From assembly GCF_000243695.2 (NCBI RefSeq), contig NZ_AHMN02000004.1:186001-250000 (forward strand): DNA of 64,000 bases, in the 5' to 3' direction. Position numbers and translations under genes: made by a program. Under the pieces are notes generated by a model, which searched no databases, had not been told where the DNA came from, and saw nothing but the letters and a program-made list of their open reading frames with translations. Origin of the DNA: Leptospira kirschneri serovar Cynopteri str. 3522 CT (GTDB taxonomy: Bacteria; Spirochaetota; Leptospiria; Leptospirales; Leptospiraceae). This document shows, piece by piece, positions 14,902-31,730 of the stretch; the stretch's first letter is position 1; each line of letters begins with the position of its first letter.

Positions 14902-16476
14902 CTAAATCACTCTGGAATATTCGGATAACTCTCGTTTCCAAACCTGAGTACCACAGTAGTGGTCTCCTTCTGGGCAATAAGGTTTGACTTCTCCTTGTAA
15001 ACGGATCCAACAAGGTGCTTTGATCCATTTTGCTATCTGAGGGTGAACTTTCATTAGGTCCGTCAGCTCATCCACTGAGGCTTGAAAGATTTCTTCTTGA
15101 GCGTTATAACAGGTTCTAGATCTCCACTTATGATGAAGGTTGAGTAGGTCCCCACTTTCGTAGAAACGAATTGGAAAACTATTTGGCAAAAGATACGTTC
15201 CGTGTTCGGGAGAACCTCCCGCTTCTAAAAAACGATTTAGTTTTTCAAAAATTTCTTTATGAACTAAGTCGTATTTTTCTTTGAGTTCAGGATATTTTTG
15301 AACTACAAAAGGAGTTATATAATCAGGAACACCCGCATATTGAGACATGAGAACAGGTCTTCCTCCAGGAACCATTCTATGTCTTTGATCTTGGCTATCT
15401 GCGGTGTGTGAGATCCTTTTTTGGAAAGAATACTGAACGTTAAAAAGAGCCCTTGTGATCGGACTCATGGAACTTTCGTTTAGAGTAGAAGTAAGATGTC
15501 TGTTTTTTGCGGGATTTAAAACCAGATCGATGGCGTCTTGGTCATTAAGAAGTGATTTAGAAATTCCTAATATAGAACGAACCGATTGTGCCAAAATTTC
15601 CGGACCGTTGGAGGAATGAGAAACTAGTCTGGAATATCTTCCTACTAATTCCGAATCAAATTCTTTTACAAAAGTAGAAGCGGCTTCCGGATGAAATTCC
15701 CTTTTACCACTTCCGAACATCGACTCGAAATAACGATACTCTGTGGTTTCTTCGAGAGGAATTGGATCGTCCATTTCGTCCGCATATAAAGGATCGATTG
15801 TTCGAACTTGATTGATCATTTCAGTAATAACCGCTCTTTGTTCGTTTGGAACGTCGTAGGAATTCATCAATCTATAGTAACGATGTAGAGTAAGTCCATT
15901 AACGGAATGATATAGATATGTAAATGTTCCCAGAGGTAGCAGATAACGTGCTACTTCTAAACATTTCTTTTTGATTGGAGTTTGCCATTTGTCTGGATAA
16001 TTAGCGCGAGCCTTATAGATTTGAAAGTATTCTTCTTGGATAAAAGGATGGAGCGTTTCCGTGTAAGAAAAGTAAGATTGACTTGCAAAATCTACGGCTT
16101 CTAAGTAGAGTTCCAAAAGTTTTCCGTCTAGTTCAGGGGGAACGTAGTAATTCTCTTTTTTTACTTCCACATATCTTTGAGAAACTTGTTCGGAATTATA
16201 AAATGGATGTGAATGTAGAAAAGACCAAACGAATTGTCTGGATACTTTGTCCAAAGTAAATATAAACTGAGGATGTTGACGAGTGGTTAGATGTCCCGCT
16301 TTTTTAGTGGATTTGGCGACTTTGTCTCGGATTTCTATCGACTTTTCGGAGATAGTCATATCGGAAGGAAGAAGGATACCTTTGGAAGAATAACAGGTTC
16401 TTGCAGTAGCTATAGATAAATTGAATGGATCTTTACTATGATCCAGAAGTGAAACGATCGGTTTTTGGGCTGGCAT
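14902..16476 (-). CDS. Double-length ThyX-like (FAD-dependent thymidylate synthase family) protein
   Basis: 524 residues, about twice a canonical ThyX. Two ThyX-like halves are visible. The first (about 20-260) has [20 protein letters not shown] and [11 protein letters not shown]; the second (about 280-480) has [14 protein letters not shown] and [11 protein letters not shown]. Canonical ThyX needs RHRX7S in one chain; here RHR survives only in the second half, while the S-x-x-S-Q-R-Y part survives only in the first. Either the active site is built across the two halves or the role has changed. Known ThyX makes dTMP from dUMP using FAD and methylene-THF. It stands alone on its strand. Confidence 0.75.
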   Translation of the reverse strand: MPAQKPIVSLLDHSKDPFNLSIATARTCYSSKGILLPSDMTISEKSIEIRDKVAKSTKKAGHLTTRQHPQFIFTLDKVSRQFVWSFLHSHPFYNSEQVSQRYVEVKKENYYVPPELDGKLLELYLEAVDFASQSYFSYTETLHPFIQEEYFQIYKARANYPDKWQTPIKKKCLEVARYLLPLGTFTYLYHSVNGLTLHRYYRLMNSYDVPNEQRAVITEMINQVRTIDPLYADEMDDPIPLEETTEYRYFESMFGSGKREFHPEAASTFVKEFDSELVGRYSRLVSHSSNGPEILAQSVRSILGISKSLLNDQDAIDLVLNPAKNRHLTSTLNESSMSPITRALFNVQYSFQKRISHTADSQDQRHRMVPGGRPVLMSQYAGVPDYITPFVVQKYPELKEKYDLVHKEIFEKLNRFLEAGGSPEHGTYLLPNSFPIRFYESGDLLNLHHKWRSRTCYNAQEEIFQASVDELTDLMKVHPQIAKWIKAPCWIRLQGEVKPYCPEGDHYCGTQVWKRELSEYSRVI

Positions 16477-16668
16477 GGAAGTTTCCGACTAGGACAACTA
16501 TGTCCTCTTTCGTCTATCTTGAGGGTGGAAAGTTCGTCGAAAACTCTTTTTTATATGAAGTAAGATTTCAAAAAATGCATATCCGTAAAAACTCAAATTG
16601 AGTTTGGGAAATGTATGTTTAAAAGTGTACACTAAAACGTTACATATTACCGGTGCTATTTTCTATTT

Positions 16669-19965
<3,297 letters not shown>

Positions 19966-20302
19966 AACTTTGGCTTATCTCTTAAAAGACCAGGAAAGCC
20001 TTGTAAGCTTAGAGTTGAAAGATTTTTTTATTGAGTGTTACTTATATAGTTCTGTATTGATTGTTACATTGTAGAATGCAGAATGAACGTTTTGCGGAAT
20101 TGAAATTTACACAGAAACGTGTAAATAGTATTTTTTGAAACCGTATAACACAATTGTAGGTCGTGAATTTTTATTGAATATAAAAAAAAATGAATATACT
20201 CGCCAAAAATTTAAGTAATTGCTAAAACTGGAAACGATGATTTATACAGTTATCAGGTCTAAATATTGAGGTTATAATTGTCTAAGAGCGAGGGGAACTT
20301 TT
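19966..20302. promoter_or_regulatory. Divergent promoter region, czcA / DUF4395 gene
   Basis: 337 bases between two divergent genes. A/T-rich; the motif TTGATTGTTACATTG around 20047-20061 is the only promoter-like stretch I noted for the minus side. GAGGGGAA at 20289-20296 is the ribosome site of the DUF4395 gene. No operator or small gene recognised. Confidence 0.3.
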
Positions 20303-20800
20303 ATGATTCAAATTGGGAATTTTCCGGATACGGTCAACGAATACGCAGCTAGATCGGTGGCAGGGCTTGTCGTGATTTTATCGGTTACAACTCTTTTCAC
20401 ACAATCGATTTGGTTGAATCTTGTTTTGTTGTATGGATTTACCGCGCGTGTTTTATACGGACCTAGATTTTCTATTTTTGCAAAACTTGCAATCCATTGG
20501 ATCGTTCCAGGGTTTCAATTGGGAAACAAAATTGTAGCAGGACCGCCCAAACGATTTGCACAGGGAATCGGTTTTTTATTTAGTTTTACTTCTTTGATAC
20601 TTCTTACCCAAGGACAGATTTTTGCGTTTCAGATCGTACTGGGAACTTTAGTCTTTTTTGCGGTTTTAGAATCTTGTATAGGTTTTTGTGCGGGTTGTTT
20701 TGTATTTGGCTATTTGATGAGATGGGGAATTGTTCCTGAAGAAGTCTGTGAAAAATGTAATCGGTTAACGTTTGTTTCCAAAAAAACGGATCTTCGTTAA
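20303..20800 (+). CDS. DUF4395 family membrane protein
   Basis: 165 residues with four hydrophobic segments (about 20-36, 38-52, 88-104, 108-130). The N terminus (VNEYAARSVAGLVVIL) and the C-terminal CIGFCAGCFVFGYL cysteine motif match the DUF4395 family, which often sits near rhodanese- or thioredoxin-type sulfur proteins; none is present here. The last 20 residues include CEKC, a possible extra metal or redox site. AGGGGAA lies 6 bases before the ATG. Function unknown. Confidence 0.8.
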   Translation: MIQIGNFPDTVNEYAARSVAGLVVILSVTTLFTQSIWLNLVLLYGFTARVLYGPRFSIFAKLAIHWIVPGFQLGNKIVAGPPKRFAQGIGFLFSFTSLILLTQGQIFAFQIVLGTLVFFAVLESCIGFCAGCFVFGYLMRWGIVPEEVCEKCNRLTFVSKKTDLR

Positions 20801-21579
20801 ATATATGTTAGGTGTCATTAAAATATTAGAGACGATGTACAATTATAAAAAATTTTCTAATTTTCAGTTAATGATTTTGAATCAAATTTCTACACTACAG
20901 TTTATATGTGCATAAAAGTTTTAGTGGGTTTTATGAAGATTTATTAATTTTTAAAGATCGAATATTGTTGGATAACTCTATTGATCAGCTAAATAATTTT
21001 TGTAAGAAAAAATAGATGTGGGAACTACTATAAAATACAAAAGAATCATCGTCCAATCCGATTTTTTACACAAAATCGCTGTTTTGCGGGTATCATCAAA
21101 ATTTAAATCCCATTTTAGCTAAAATTCGGCTGAGAAAAAATTTCCTAAAAGTATGAGTTCCTACAATTTTAAGAATTGTTTGTAAAATCGTACTTTGTGA
21201 GAGTTCCCACATCATTTTACAGACAAACCTAAATTTTGTGTTAGTTCCCACAGATTACGTCTCTTTTTATCTTTTTTGCGATTTTACTACTCGGACGCAT
21301 GAATAGAATACTTGGGTTAGATTGTTTCAAAAATTTGAATATTTTGGTCCTGCTTTAAAATCCAGTAAATCCCGAATTTGTGGTATTTTTTAAGTACTAC
21401 TATTTTTTTCGTAAATTCGGCCGTTAATAACTTGGTACTATTTTCATGTGTCCGGGTAGTAAAATCATACTTTTCCGAATGAAATTTTGCAGTAGTTCCC
21501 ACATTTAAAGAATCGATCTGTAAAGTTCAGATTCTAACTTTTTTCAGAATTATGGGTTTTTACGCCTAACTCACGTTAG
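20801..21579. other. Repeat-rich intergenic region
   Basis: No gene. It holds the inverted partner of the 14.2-kb repeat (21016-21170), further AGTTCCCACA motifs at 21190, 21245 and 21494, and a terminal-motif match TTACGCCTAACTCACGTTAG at 21560-21579 directly against the stop of the methyltransferase gene. The TIR-like motif at the end suggests that a repeat element abuts, and may have trimmed, the 3' end of that gene. Confidence 0.5.
21016..21170 (-). repeat. Inverted copy of the left part of the 14.15-kb element
   Basis: Reads as the reverse complement of 14165-14310 over ~150 bases with few differences: shared blocks include ACTACTATAAAATACAAA, ATCGTCCAATCCGATTT, GCTGTTTTGCGGG and TTTCTAAAAGTATGAGTTCC (one or two changes each). 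Non-coding. Confidence 0.75.
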
Positions 21580-22674
21580 CTATGGATGAACCGTAGGAAT
21601 CGATTCGAGTTGTGGAAGTAGTTCTGTTTGGAGTAAGGGAAAATATTCCGCTTCAATTTCATTTTCCGAATTACGAAAAAGTTTGGCGATTCTTTCTAAA
21701 TTTAAAAACTTTTCCTGTTTGGTCACTACGGGTGTTTGAAGATTCTGATTAAAATGAAGAAACGATTTTCCTTCGTTTTGTCTGTTTTGCACAAAAACGT
21801 CGTGATCGTTTTTTCTTTTTTCTATAATTCGATTCAATTTATCTTTAATAGAGTGTAGATTTTCAAGTTGAACCTTTGATAAACCCGGTTCTAAGTCGAA
21901 CCCGATCGAATTTCTACAGTTGCCGATTGCGGCCAGAGTAGTGGTCCCTGTTCCTAAAAAAGGATCTAAAACAATGTCCCCTTTGAGAGAATACATGAGT
22001 ATGATTCTATTGGCGAGTTCTAAAGGATATGCTGCACTTCTTTCTCTGCCAGCGAGAAGAGAACTTAAACCTTGTTTTTTTCCCTTAAAATCCCATACGT
22101 CTGTAAACCAAAAGTTACGTTCTTCCCAGAAAAAAGCGCTTTCCATACGGGATAGTCGTTCTGATTTTGTGGAAAATTTTCGTTTATTATTTTTTCTGAA
22201 TATTAAAATATGCTCATGTTCTAAGGTTACGTACGCACCAGCAGGAAGTGTGCCTGAGCCCATAAATTTAGTAGGGGAGTTGGTTTGTTTTTTCCAAAGA
22301 ATACCGGGAAGACTTTGAAATCCGATCGAATTACAACCTTGTAGAATCCTTGCGTGATTCATATAAATTCTAAAACCGAAAGCAGTATTTCGTGTGGCGT
22401 CTCCAATATTAATTACAAGAAAACCTCCGTTTTTTAAAACGCGAAACGATTCTTTCCAAACCTTATCCAGTTCGAAATGCATTTGTTCATAGGAAAGATT
22501 GGGATCGATAAGAAAATTCTTTTGAATTTCTCTAGAAAAACCGAAAAAAAGTTCATCCCACATTTCTATCATAGGATAAGGAGGAGATGTGAGGACCAAA
22601 TCCACTGATTCCGAATCGAGAGGAAACTTTTCTCTAGAATCTCGAAAATGAATCCTATGAATCGTTCGTTTCAT
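21580..22674 (-). CDS. Solitary DNA methyltransferase, beta class (TSPPY type)
   Basis: 364 residues. Catalytic motif IV TSPPYP is at residues 29-34 and the SAM-binding motif I DPFLGTGTTTLAA is near residue 235, the order of beta-class amino-methyltransferases; the [S/T]PPY form is common in N4-cytosine enzymes, so m4C is more likely than m6A. FGFRIYMNHARIL and ILWKKQTNSPTKFMGSG may belong to the target recognition part. No restriction endonuclease or specificity gene is adjacent, so it is an orphan methylase that could act in regulation. The C-terminal ~80 residues are not recognised. Confidence 0.85.
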   Translation of the reverse strand: MKRTIHRIHFRDSREKFPLDSESVDLVLTSPPYPMIEMWDELFFGFSREIQKNFLIDPNLSYEQMHFELDKVWKESFRVLKNGGFLVINIGDATRNTAFGFRIYMNHARILQGCNSIGFQSLPGILWKKQTNSPTKFMGSGTLPAGAYVTLEHEHILIFRKNNKRKFSTKSERLSRMESAFFWEERNFWFTDVWDFKGKKQGLSSLLAGRERSAAYPLELANRIILMYSLKGDIVLDPFLGTGTTTLAAIGNCRNSIGFDLEPGLSKVQLENLHSIKDKLNRIIEKRKNDHDVFVQNRQNEGKSFLHFNQNLQTPVVTKQEKFLNLERIAKLFRNSENEIEAEYFPLLQTELLPQLESIPTVHP

Positions 22675-22806
22675 ACCTATAAAAATTAGAATTTAATCTT
22701 TATTTTTTATGTCTACTCAAAACGTTTTTAAGAGTTCGACCCAGATTAAAAAACTAAACCTTAGGCAAATTATAAATTTGTAATGAATACCCCGATAAAA
22801 TTAAAA

Positions 22807-25056
<2,250 letters not shown>

Positions 25057-25075
25057 TCAGATTTTTTAGGATCGT

Positions 25076-25912
25076 TTAAGGAATGATGGATTCGTCTTTG
25101 AGAATTTTAGAAACGAGTTCCGCCGCTTTCAAAGGACTTGTAACTTGTTCCGAAATTCGGACACGAGTAAGTAAGAGCCATCGAATATTAGACTTTTGAA
25201 AAGAAACCCAAAACCAGGAACTGGTTTCTTCTTGTGTATAATAAAACGCAGAATCAGATCTATAGTCTTCCACTCCATTCCAGTCTCCCGAAAGATCGTG
25301 GCTTCCGGTTGCATTAGAGAATGAGCCTGGAGTCCTTTTTAACAAATCCCAAACGGTGTGAATCGACTTTTTACGAATAGGTGGAGGAGTTTCCTGAAGT
25401 CGGATTAAAAAATCTACAAACTCGGAAGGTGAAATCGTATAAGAACCGTCCGACCAAAAAGAATTTCGTGTGTTCGGAATCTGAAAGATTCCTATTTTTT
25501 CTAAAAGTGGTTTTCCTTTTTCCGGTCCTACATCATTCCATAAATTTGTAAAATACCAATGTACGGAATATTCCAAAGCGGATTTTAGATTTTGATCTTT
25601 TTGCCAACGGATATAAGGGTATCTGGTTTTATCCCAGAAAAAAAGTGTTTGATTCTCTTTAAGATAACCTCCTTCTACGGAGATGAGAGCTAAGGCGGGA
25701 TGAAACAAAGAGGAAGGTGGAGTTTTATAAAAACATTCATCTTTTTGAAAGTAAATTTTATTGTTTGTGGTTTGATTGATTAAGATCGCACAAAGGTTTT
25801 CGTTGAGATTTTTTTCGGAAAAAGATTTTGTACTTAGATTAGAATTAGAAGAATCAATCTTACAGGAAAGAAGCGAAAGAATAACTAAAAAGGATAGGAA
25901 TCCGTTTTTCAC
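25076..25912 (-). CDS. Class D beta-lactamase-like lipoprotein lacking catalytic residues
   Basis: 278 residues with a lipoprotein signal (LSLLSCK, Cys near 17). The rest follows the OXA/BlaR transpeptidase-like plan: [17 protein letters not shown] where OXA enzymes have PASTFKIPxALIxLExG, then [19 protein letters not shown] at the S-x-V position, [15 protein letters not shown], and [10 protein letters not shown] at the K-T-G position. The Lys of STFK is His and the Lys of KTG is Ala, so hydrolysis is unlikely. It may bind peptidoglycan-like ligands or be a structural relic. It lies 19 bases from the antiporter gene. The family call rests on pattern alignment by eye. Confidence 0.6.
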   Translation of the reverse strand: MKNGFLSFLVILSLLSCKIDSSNSNLSTKSFSEKNLNENLCAILINQTTNNKIYFQKDECFYKTPPSSLFHPALALISVEGGYLKENQTLFFWDKTRYPYIRWQKDQNLKSALEYSVHWYFTNLWNDVGPEKGKPLLEKIGIFQIPNTRNSFWSDGSYTISPSEFVDFLIRLQETPPPIRKKSIHTVWDLLKRTPGSFSNATGSHDLSGDWNGVEDYRSDSAFYYTQEETSSWFWVSFQKSNIRWLLLTRVRISEQVTSPLKAAELVSKILKDESIIP

Positions 25913-25927
25913 TAAATCTAAAACCGA

Positions 25928-26449
25928 TCACATTAAAATAGAAATACAAATTAGAACAAACGTAATCGGAATATAAATAAAGAAAAAATAAATTTTCCCC
26001 GCCTTTTTCCAGGGTTTCTGCATTTTAGGACGTATCATTTCTAAAAGTTCTTCTTCGTTGGCTTTGTAGAGTGCAGAGGAATCGTTCATTCCAAATAGGT
26101 TGGCCGCAAGACGCCTAAAAGTTTTTTCTCTATAAGTTTGTATATAATCCATGCTTAGAGCGACTAACGTTTTGTTCTCTGAGAATAGATTACGAAATAC
26201 CATAGGGATTTCGTAAAATTTTCCGATCAATAGACTGGATACTCTGGTAAAAAGTCCGAGATAAAATAGGGAAGCGTATTTTACAGATTCTAATTTTAAG
26301 CCGAATACGATCACAAAACAAACCAGATAAGCGCCGTATCCCACGATCAAACCGGCTCTTTCTAAAAATCGGTTCCAATAGACTTCTCTTTCAAATTCAA
26401 GATCCAGGATTTCCAAGGATGATCGTGTCGTATCGTTGATTAGAGGCAT
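25928..26449 (-). CDS. Membrane protein of unknown function
   Basis: 173 residues with hydrophobic segments near residues 33-50, 58-75 and 152-172, and a charged helical middle (residues 85-145). No signal peptide or domain recognised. It is the first gene of the minus-strand run with the beta-lactamase-like lipoprotein (15-base gap) and the antiporter, which suggests an envelope or ion-homeostasis role; that is inference from position only. Confidence 0.6.
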   Translation of the reverse strand: MPLINDTTRSSLEILDLEFEREVYWNRFLERAGLIVGYGAYLVCFVIVFGLKLESVKYASLFYLGLFTRVSSLLIGKFYEIPMVFRNLFSENKTLVALSMDYIQTYREKTFRRLAANLFGMNDSSALYKANEEELLEMIRPKMQKPWKKAGKIYFFFIYIPITFVLICISILM

Positions 26450-26617
26450 TGGTAAATTCGAAAAAAAGAATGTTTATCCATACAAAATTTACCCAAAGAA
26501 ATGACAAACCAAATCGTACGCCATTTTTTTAGAAAGAGACTTTTAAAACGATGCTACTTACATTTTTGGTTTTCGTAAACTTTCTAAGTTTATGGTTTTT
26601 TAAATTGAAATAGACGT

Positions 26618-27928
26618 TTAAGAAAAAAAACGAACTCGAACTAAAAATCCGTTTTCCTTTTCTATCTCTAGTTCCCCTCTTAATTGAAGGCAAAACGCTT
26701 GGATTAGACTCATCCCTGCCATAGACTTACTTTTTTCGGACTTTTCTCCAATGCCGTTATCCGCGATTTCTAAAATAAAATACCCGGAGTCCGATTTTTG
26801 AAACGATACCGTAATTTTACCCTTACGATTTTCTGGAAAAGCGTGTTTAAAAGAATTGATCATGAGTTCGTTTAAAATCAATCCGCAAGGAATCGCTTTG
26901 TCGACCGAAAGTAAGGCTTCTATTATATTAGAATTTACTTGAATACTTCCGTCGTTTGGGCCGTATGAAAGAAAAATATGATTTACTAATGCACCTAGAT
27001 ATTCTTGGGTTTGAACGACTTTGTATGAATCGTTTAAAAATAAATATTCCTGAACGATTTCCATGGATTGAATCCGATCGATTGCCGACTCGATTGCTTT
27101 TTTGGCGGGTTCTGATTCTGTTTTTTCTCGATCTAAATTCAACATTCCTAAAATCAAATGAATATTATTTTTCACTCTGTGTTGTATTTCTTTAAATAAA
27201 GTTTCTTTATAATTTAAAGATTCTATTAGTTTTGATTCTTTTTCCGCGTAAGTGAAAATTTTATTTTGAAGTTTTCTATTTGTATCTTTGTGGGTTAAAG
27301 ATAAACGTTTTTGTTTTCGGATTCCATTTAAGATTTCTAATATTAAAAACGTAAGAATCCCGCATAAAAAAGTAAAGTTAGCTCCTATTACAAAAACTTG
27401 AAAGTAAGTAATGGATCCGGTCCAGATTTTATAATGAATAAAAAGAATTCCTGAAAAAACAAAAACGGATGTAAACACCCAACTCCAAAATGTAAAAACG
27501 CGGCCTAAAAAAATTCCGCAAAAAACGGGAACTAAAAATAACCAAAGAATTCCTGCTCCGCCTAAACCGATTTTAGTATAAAGTAAACAACCTAAGATAA
27601 AAATTAAGGATACTAAAAAGTAAGATTTAGGTTTGTAGAATCGATTTGGAAGTAGTAATAAAAACCATACTAAAAGAAGGGAGAGAGTGTCTAAGATGAC
27701 TACTTCTCCTAGTCCTTGTTGCCAGGCTAAATATACACTCGGGATATAGATTAAAAAACCGAAACAAGAAACTAAAATCAAAATGATTTGTATGACGTTT
27801 CTTTTCCAAACGCTCAAGTGTGTAGAACGATGAGAGTGTAGTTTGAATAATTTTTCGAAATGAGAAAGAAGATTCATGTCGATCCGAACATTTACAACTT
27901 TCCGATTGCGAAATAACAAACGTTCCAT
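26618..27928 (-). CDS. Membrane sensor histidine kinase, HisKA_2/HWE-like type
   Basis: 436 residues (an internal ATG at 27877 would remove 17). About six membrane helices at residues 45-205, a short coiled coil, then the kinase core: LFKEIQHRVKNNIHLILGML (His within the EIxHRVKNN box of the HisKA_2 family), LILNELMINSFKHAFPE (N-box) and EIADNGIGE (G1 box). The ATP site looks intact. It lacks a periplasmic sensor domain, so the helices probably sense the signal. No response regulator is adjacent. It is divergent from the copper module at 28163. Confidence 0.85.
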   Translation of the reverse strand: MERLLFRNRKVVNVRIDMNLLSHFEKLFKLHSHRSTHLSVWKRNVIQIILILVSCFGFLIYIPSVYLAWQQGLGEVVILDTLSLLLVWFLLLLPNRFYKPKSYFLVSLIFILGCLLYTKIGLGGAGILWLFLVPVFCGIFLGRVFTFWSWVFTSVFVFSGILFIHYKIWTGSITYFQVFVIGANFTFLCGILTFLILEILNGIRKQKRLSLTHKDTNRKLQNKIFTYAEKESKLIESLNYKETLFKEIQHRVKNNIHLILGMLNLDREKTESEPAKKAIESAIDRIQSMEIVQEYLFLNDSYKVVQTQEYLGALVNHIFLSYGPNDGSIQVNSNIIEALLSVDKAIPCGLILNELMINSFKHAFPENRKGKITVSFQKSDSGYFILEIADNGIGEKSEKSKSMAGMSLIQAFCLQLRGELEIEKENGFLVRVRFFS

Positions 27929-28162
27929 TCGGTTCTGGAAAAATCTTTCTCATCTTATTTTTGTCTTGAGTTTTTTGAAATATGTGAGCTTGTGCTCATT
28001 ATTCTGAAAACAATAGATTTTGAAGCCGTTGATAGTTTGAGAAGGTTTACTTTTACCGTATAACTTTATAACTTCTTGAGATCGAATGTAAATGTGCAGT
28101 CCTATTCAGAACAATCCTCAGATTCAGTATACAATAAAATTCCTTAAAGCCCAGGGGGGTTC

Positions 28163-30184
28163 ATGAAAATACTAAATTTTGAAACTACAAAAGTTGTTTA
28201 TTGGTTCGTTTTACTTTGGATTGGAATTTTATTCGGGATTTTAATTTCGGCTTGTTCCGGAGAAAAAAAAGATGAAATCAATGGTTTTGCACACGTATTG
28301 ATGATTGATAATTCTTTTTCTCCTCCGATGCAGAAAATTCCAGTCGGTGGAATTGTGGAATTTATCAATTCCGGAAACAATCCGCATAACGCGATTGCGG
28401 TGGATAAAAATTGGTCTACGGAAAAGTCTTTTGGAAATATAGTCATGTCTCGAGGAACAAAAACGAAAGTTTCTTTTCCAAAAGAAGGTGTTTTTCCCTA
28501 CTTCTGTTCCTTTCATGCAACTCCAGACGGTAAAAATGGAATGGTGGGAGATATTGTGGTAGGAAATGTTCCTTATAATCCCGCCGCAAAATCAGGTAAA
28601 TTTTGGAAAAACGTTTCTCGATTTTCGGGAACGACTCGTAAGGTTCCTTCCTCCTATCCTACGATTCAAAATGCTGTCGATGCGGCAAATCCTGGCGATC
28701 TCGTTTTGATTAGCGAAGGTATTTATTGGGAGGAAGTGACTGTGACAACTCCTTCGATTACGATTCGAGGAGTGGATCGTAACAAAGTAATCATAGACGG
28801 TCAGTTTCAAAGAGGGAACGGGATCATGGTTGTCGCGGCGGATGGAGTTGTAATCGAAAATTTAACCGCTAGAAACGCTACGTTAAACGGCTTTTATTGG
28901 ACGGGTGTAAAAGGATATAGAGGTTCTTATCTCACTGCACATAACAACGGTGACTACGGAATTTATGCGTTCGATTCCGTAAACGGAGTAATTGAACATT
29001 CTTATGCTTCCGGTTCTCCCGATTCTGGAATTTATATAGGACAGTGTTATCCGTGTAAGGCGATTATCTATGACGTTGTTTCGGAACACAACGCTTTGGG
29101 TTATTCCGGAACCAATGCGGGAGGAGAACTCTATCTGATCGGTTCCGTTTGGAAGAATAATATCGTAGGTCTTGCACCGAATACTTTAGATAGGGAATTA
29201 CTTCCTCCTGAAAGAGAAACTACGATCTTAGGAAACTTAGTCTATAATAACAATAATCCTAAGGCTCCGATTGCAGCTTTAGAATATCCATCTTTTGGAA
29301 ATGGTATTTTGATCGCGGGAGGTCTTTCTAATGTGATCCGAAAGAACGTAGTCGTCGAACATCAAAACAATGGAATTGTAATTCTTCCTAACTTAGATGA
29401 AAACTTTTGGCTTTCTCATAACAACGTAGTTCAAGACAATATAGTCTATAACTCAGGAAGAGCGGATATTACTTTGGTTGGTCCTATGAGTACCGGAAAT
29501 TGTTTTTCCAATAACCAATATAGAACGGAACTTCCAGCGTTTTTAGAAAAATGGAACGGTTGTGGTTCTTGGATCCGGCTTCCGATGGGAGGGGATCTTT
29601 CTATGATGTTAGGTGCTCTTGGTTTGATGGTTCAGGCTTCCGGCGGAAGATTTCCTTCCGGGAATTACAAAGAACAGCCTATTCCAGGTCCTCAATTGAA
29701 TTTGCCTTTAGGAAATGCGGCTCCTGTAAAACCTGCGTTAACCGCCTTTGAAGATTTTAATCTGGATTTAAATCAAGTGAAACTTCCTAAAGAAGCGGAA
29801 GAGATTTTAAAAACGGTTCCTAGAAAACCCGCACCTACTACCGGTGCAATTACACTTGTAAAACCGATTGGCCTTTTCCCGTTTTTTTATCATTGGTTGG
29901 GATTTTTACTTCCGTTTGCGATTTATGTTTGTTGGACTTCTATGTCTTTGTTGGATCTAAAAGATAGAACGGATTTGGAGTTAATCCGAAAAATCTATTG
30001 GATAATCACAATACTTTTCATTCCGATTCTAAGTCCTGCGGTTTATCTGATAATAGGTGGAAATAAATATCCAAACTGGTTTAGAAGAACCTTAGTTTGG
30101 GGCGGACTGGTTGTATTCTTTTTACTTTTGGCTTATACCGGAATTTCTTTGATGAACGGAGTAGGAACCAAAACAATCAGTTGA
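28163..30184 (+). CDS. Lipoprotein-like cupredoxin / NosD-type beta-helix / PLDc_N-like membrane fusion
   Basis: 673 residues, three parts. An N-terminal signal with ILISACS lipobox-like end (or anchor) leads to a plastocyanin-like domain (about 40-145) with apparent copper ligands His in NPHNA and the FPYFCSFHATPDGKNGM Cys-His-Met set. Residues ~150-480 are a right-handed parallel beta-helix of the NosD/PbH1 type (SYPTIQNAVDAANPGDLV, many NxV repeats). The last ~120 residues have three membrane helices, related to the next small protein. The ribosome site AGGGGGG is unusually strong. Likely role: envelope copper handling, with the oxidase and Sco genes that follow. Confidence 0.75.
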   Translation: MKILNFETTKVVYWFVLLWIGILFGILISACSGEKKDEINGFAHVLMIDNSFSPPMQKIPVGGIVEFINSGNNPHNAIAVDKNWSTEKSFGNIVMSRGTKTKVSFPKEGVFPYFCSFHATPDGKNGMVGDIVVGNVPYNPAAKSGKFWKNVSRFSGTTRKVPSSYPTIQNAVDAANPGDLVLISEGIYWEEVTVTTPSITIRGVDRNKVIIDGQFQRGNGIMVVAADGVVIENLTARNATLNGFYWTGVKGYRGSYLTAHNNGDYGIYAFDSVNGVIEHSYASGSPDSGIYIGQCYPCKAIIYDVVSEHNALGYSGTNAGGELYLIGSVWKNNIVGLAPNTLDRELLPPERETTILGNLVYNNNNPKAPIAALEYPSFGNGILIAGGLSNVIRKNVVVEHQNNGIVILPNLDENFWLSHNNVVQDNIVYNSGRADITLVGPMSTGNCFSNNQYRTELPAFLEKWNGCGSWIRLPMGGDLSMMLGALGLMVQASGGRFPSGNYKEQPIPGPQLNLPLGNAAPVKPALTAFEDFNLDLNQVKLPKEAEEILKTVPRKPAPTTGAITLVKPIGLFPFFYHWLGFLLPFAIYVCWTSMSLLDLKDRTDLELIRKIYWIITILFIPILSPAVYLIIGGNKYPNWFRRTLVWGGLVVFFLLLAYTGISLMNGVGTKTIS

Positions 30185-30224
30185 GTATTTTAAAATATTC
30201 AGAAATAATTATAGGAGAAAAATT

Positions 30225-30525
30225 ATGGAACAAACTGTTATAGGCGGCCCTGGATTTTTTGCTTTATTATTCAATTTTTACGGGTATTACTTTCCGTTTA
30301 TACTCTACACACTTCTTGCACCTTTGGCACTTTCGGATCTGGTAAAAAGAGAGGATGTAGATTCCAAAATCGGTTCTATCTGGACTGGTGCGATTCTTTT
30401 GGTTCCAATTTTAGGGGCGGGCGCCTATCTCATTGCGGGTGGATCTAAGATTCCTTCTTGGTTAAAAAACATACTCGTTTATGGAGGAGTTGGAATTTTA
30501 GCCCTGATCATTTTAGTCACTTCGG

Positions 30526-30539
<14 letters not shown>
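30225..30539 (+). CDS. Small three-helix membrane protein, paralogue of the upstream C-terminal domain
   Basis: 104 residues with three hydrophobic segments (about 8-30, 48-66 and 80-100). The pattern IxxPILGAGAYLIAGGSKIPSW, LKNILVYGG parallels the end of the upstream fusion (IPILSPAVYLIIGGNKYPNW, FRRTLVWGG), so the two share a PLDc_N-like fold and arose by duplication. AGGAGAAA precedes the ATG. It overlaps the multicopper oxidase start by 14 bases if the early TTG is used. Likely a membrane partner of the copper proteins. Confidence 0.7.
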
Positions 30540-31557
<1,018 letters not shown>

Positions 31558-31730
31558 CATATAACGTGAGTGATTAATGAAAAAAACGGAAGAAAATTAA
31601 TTTTTCAAGAATTCTAACGTGGATTTATATAGATTGTATTGATGTGTAAAGTTTTAGATCGAGAGTGATCGACCCTATTTTTATTTTTTACACGGATTCA
31701 AATGAATGAAATGACGTATAATGTATCTAG

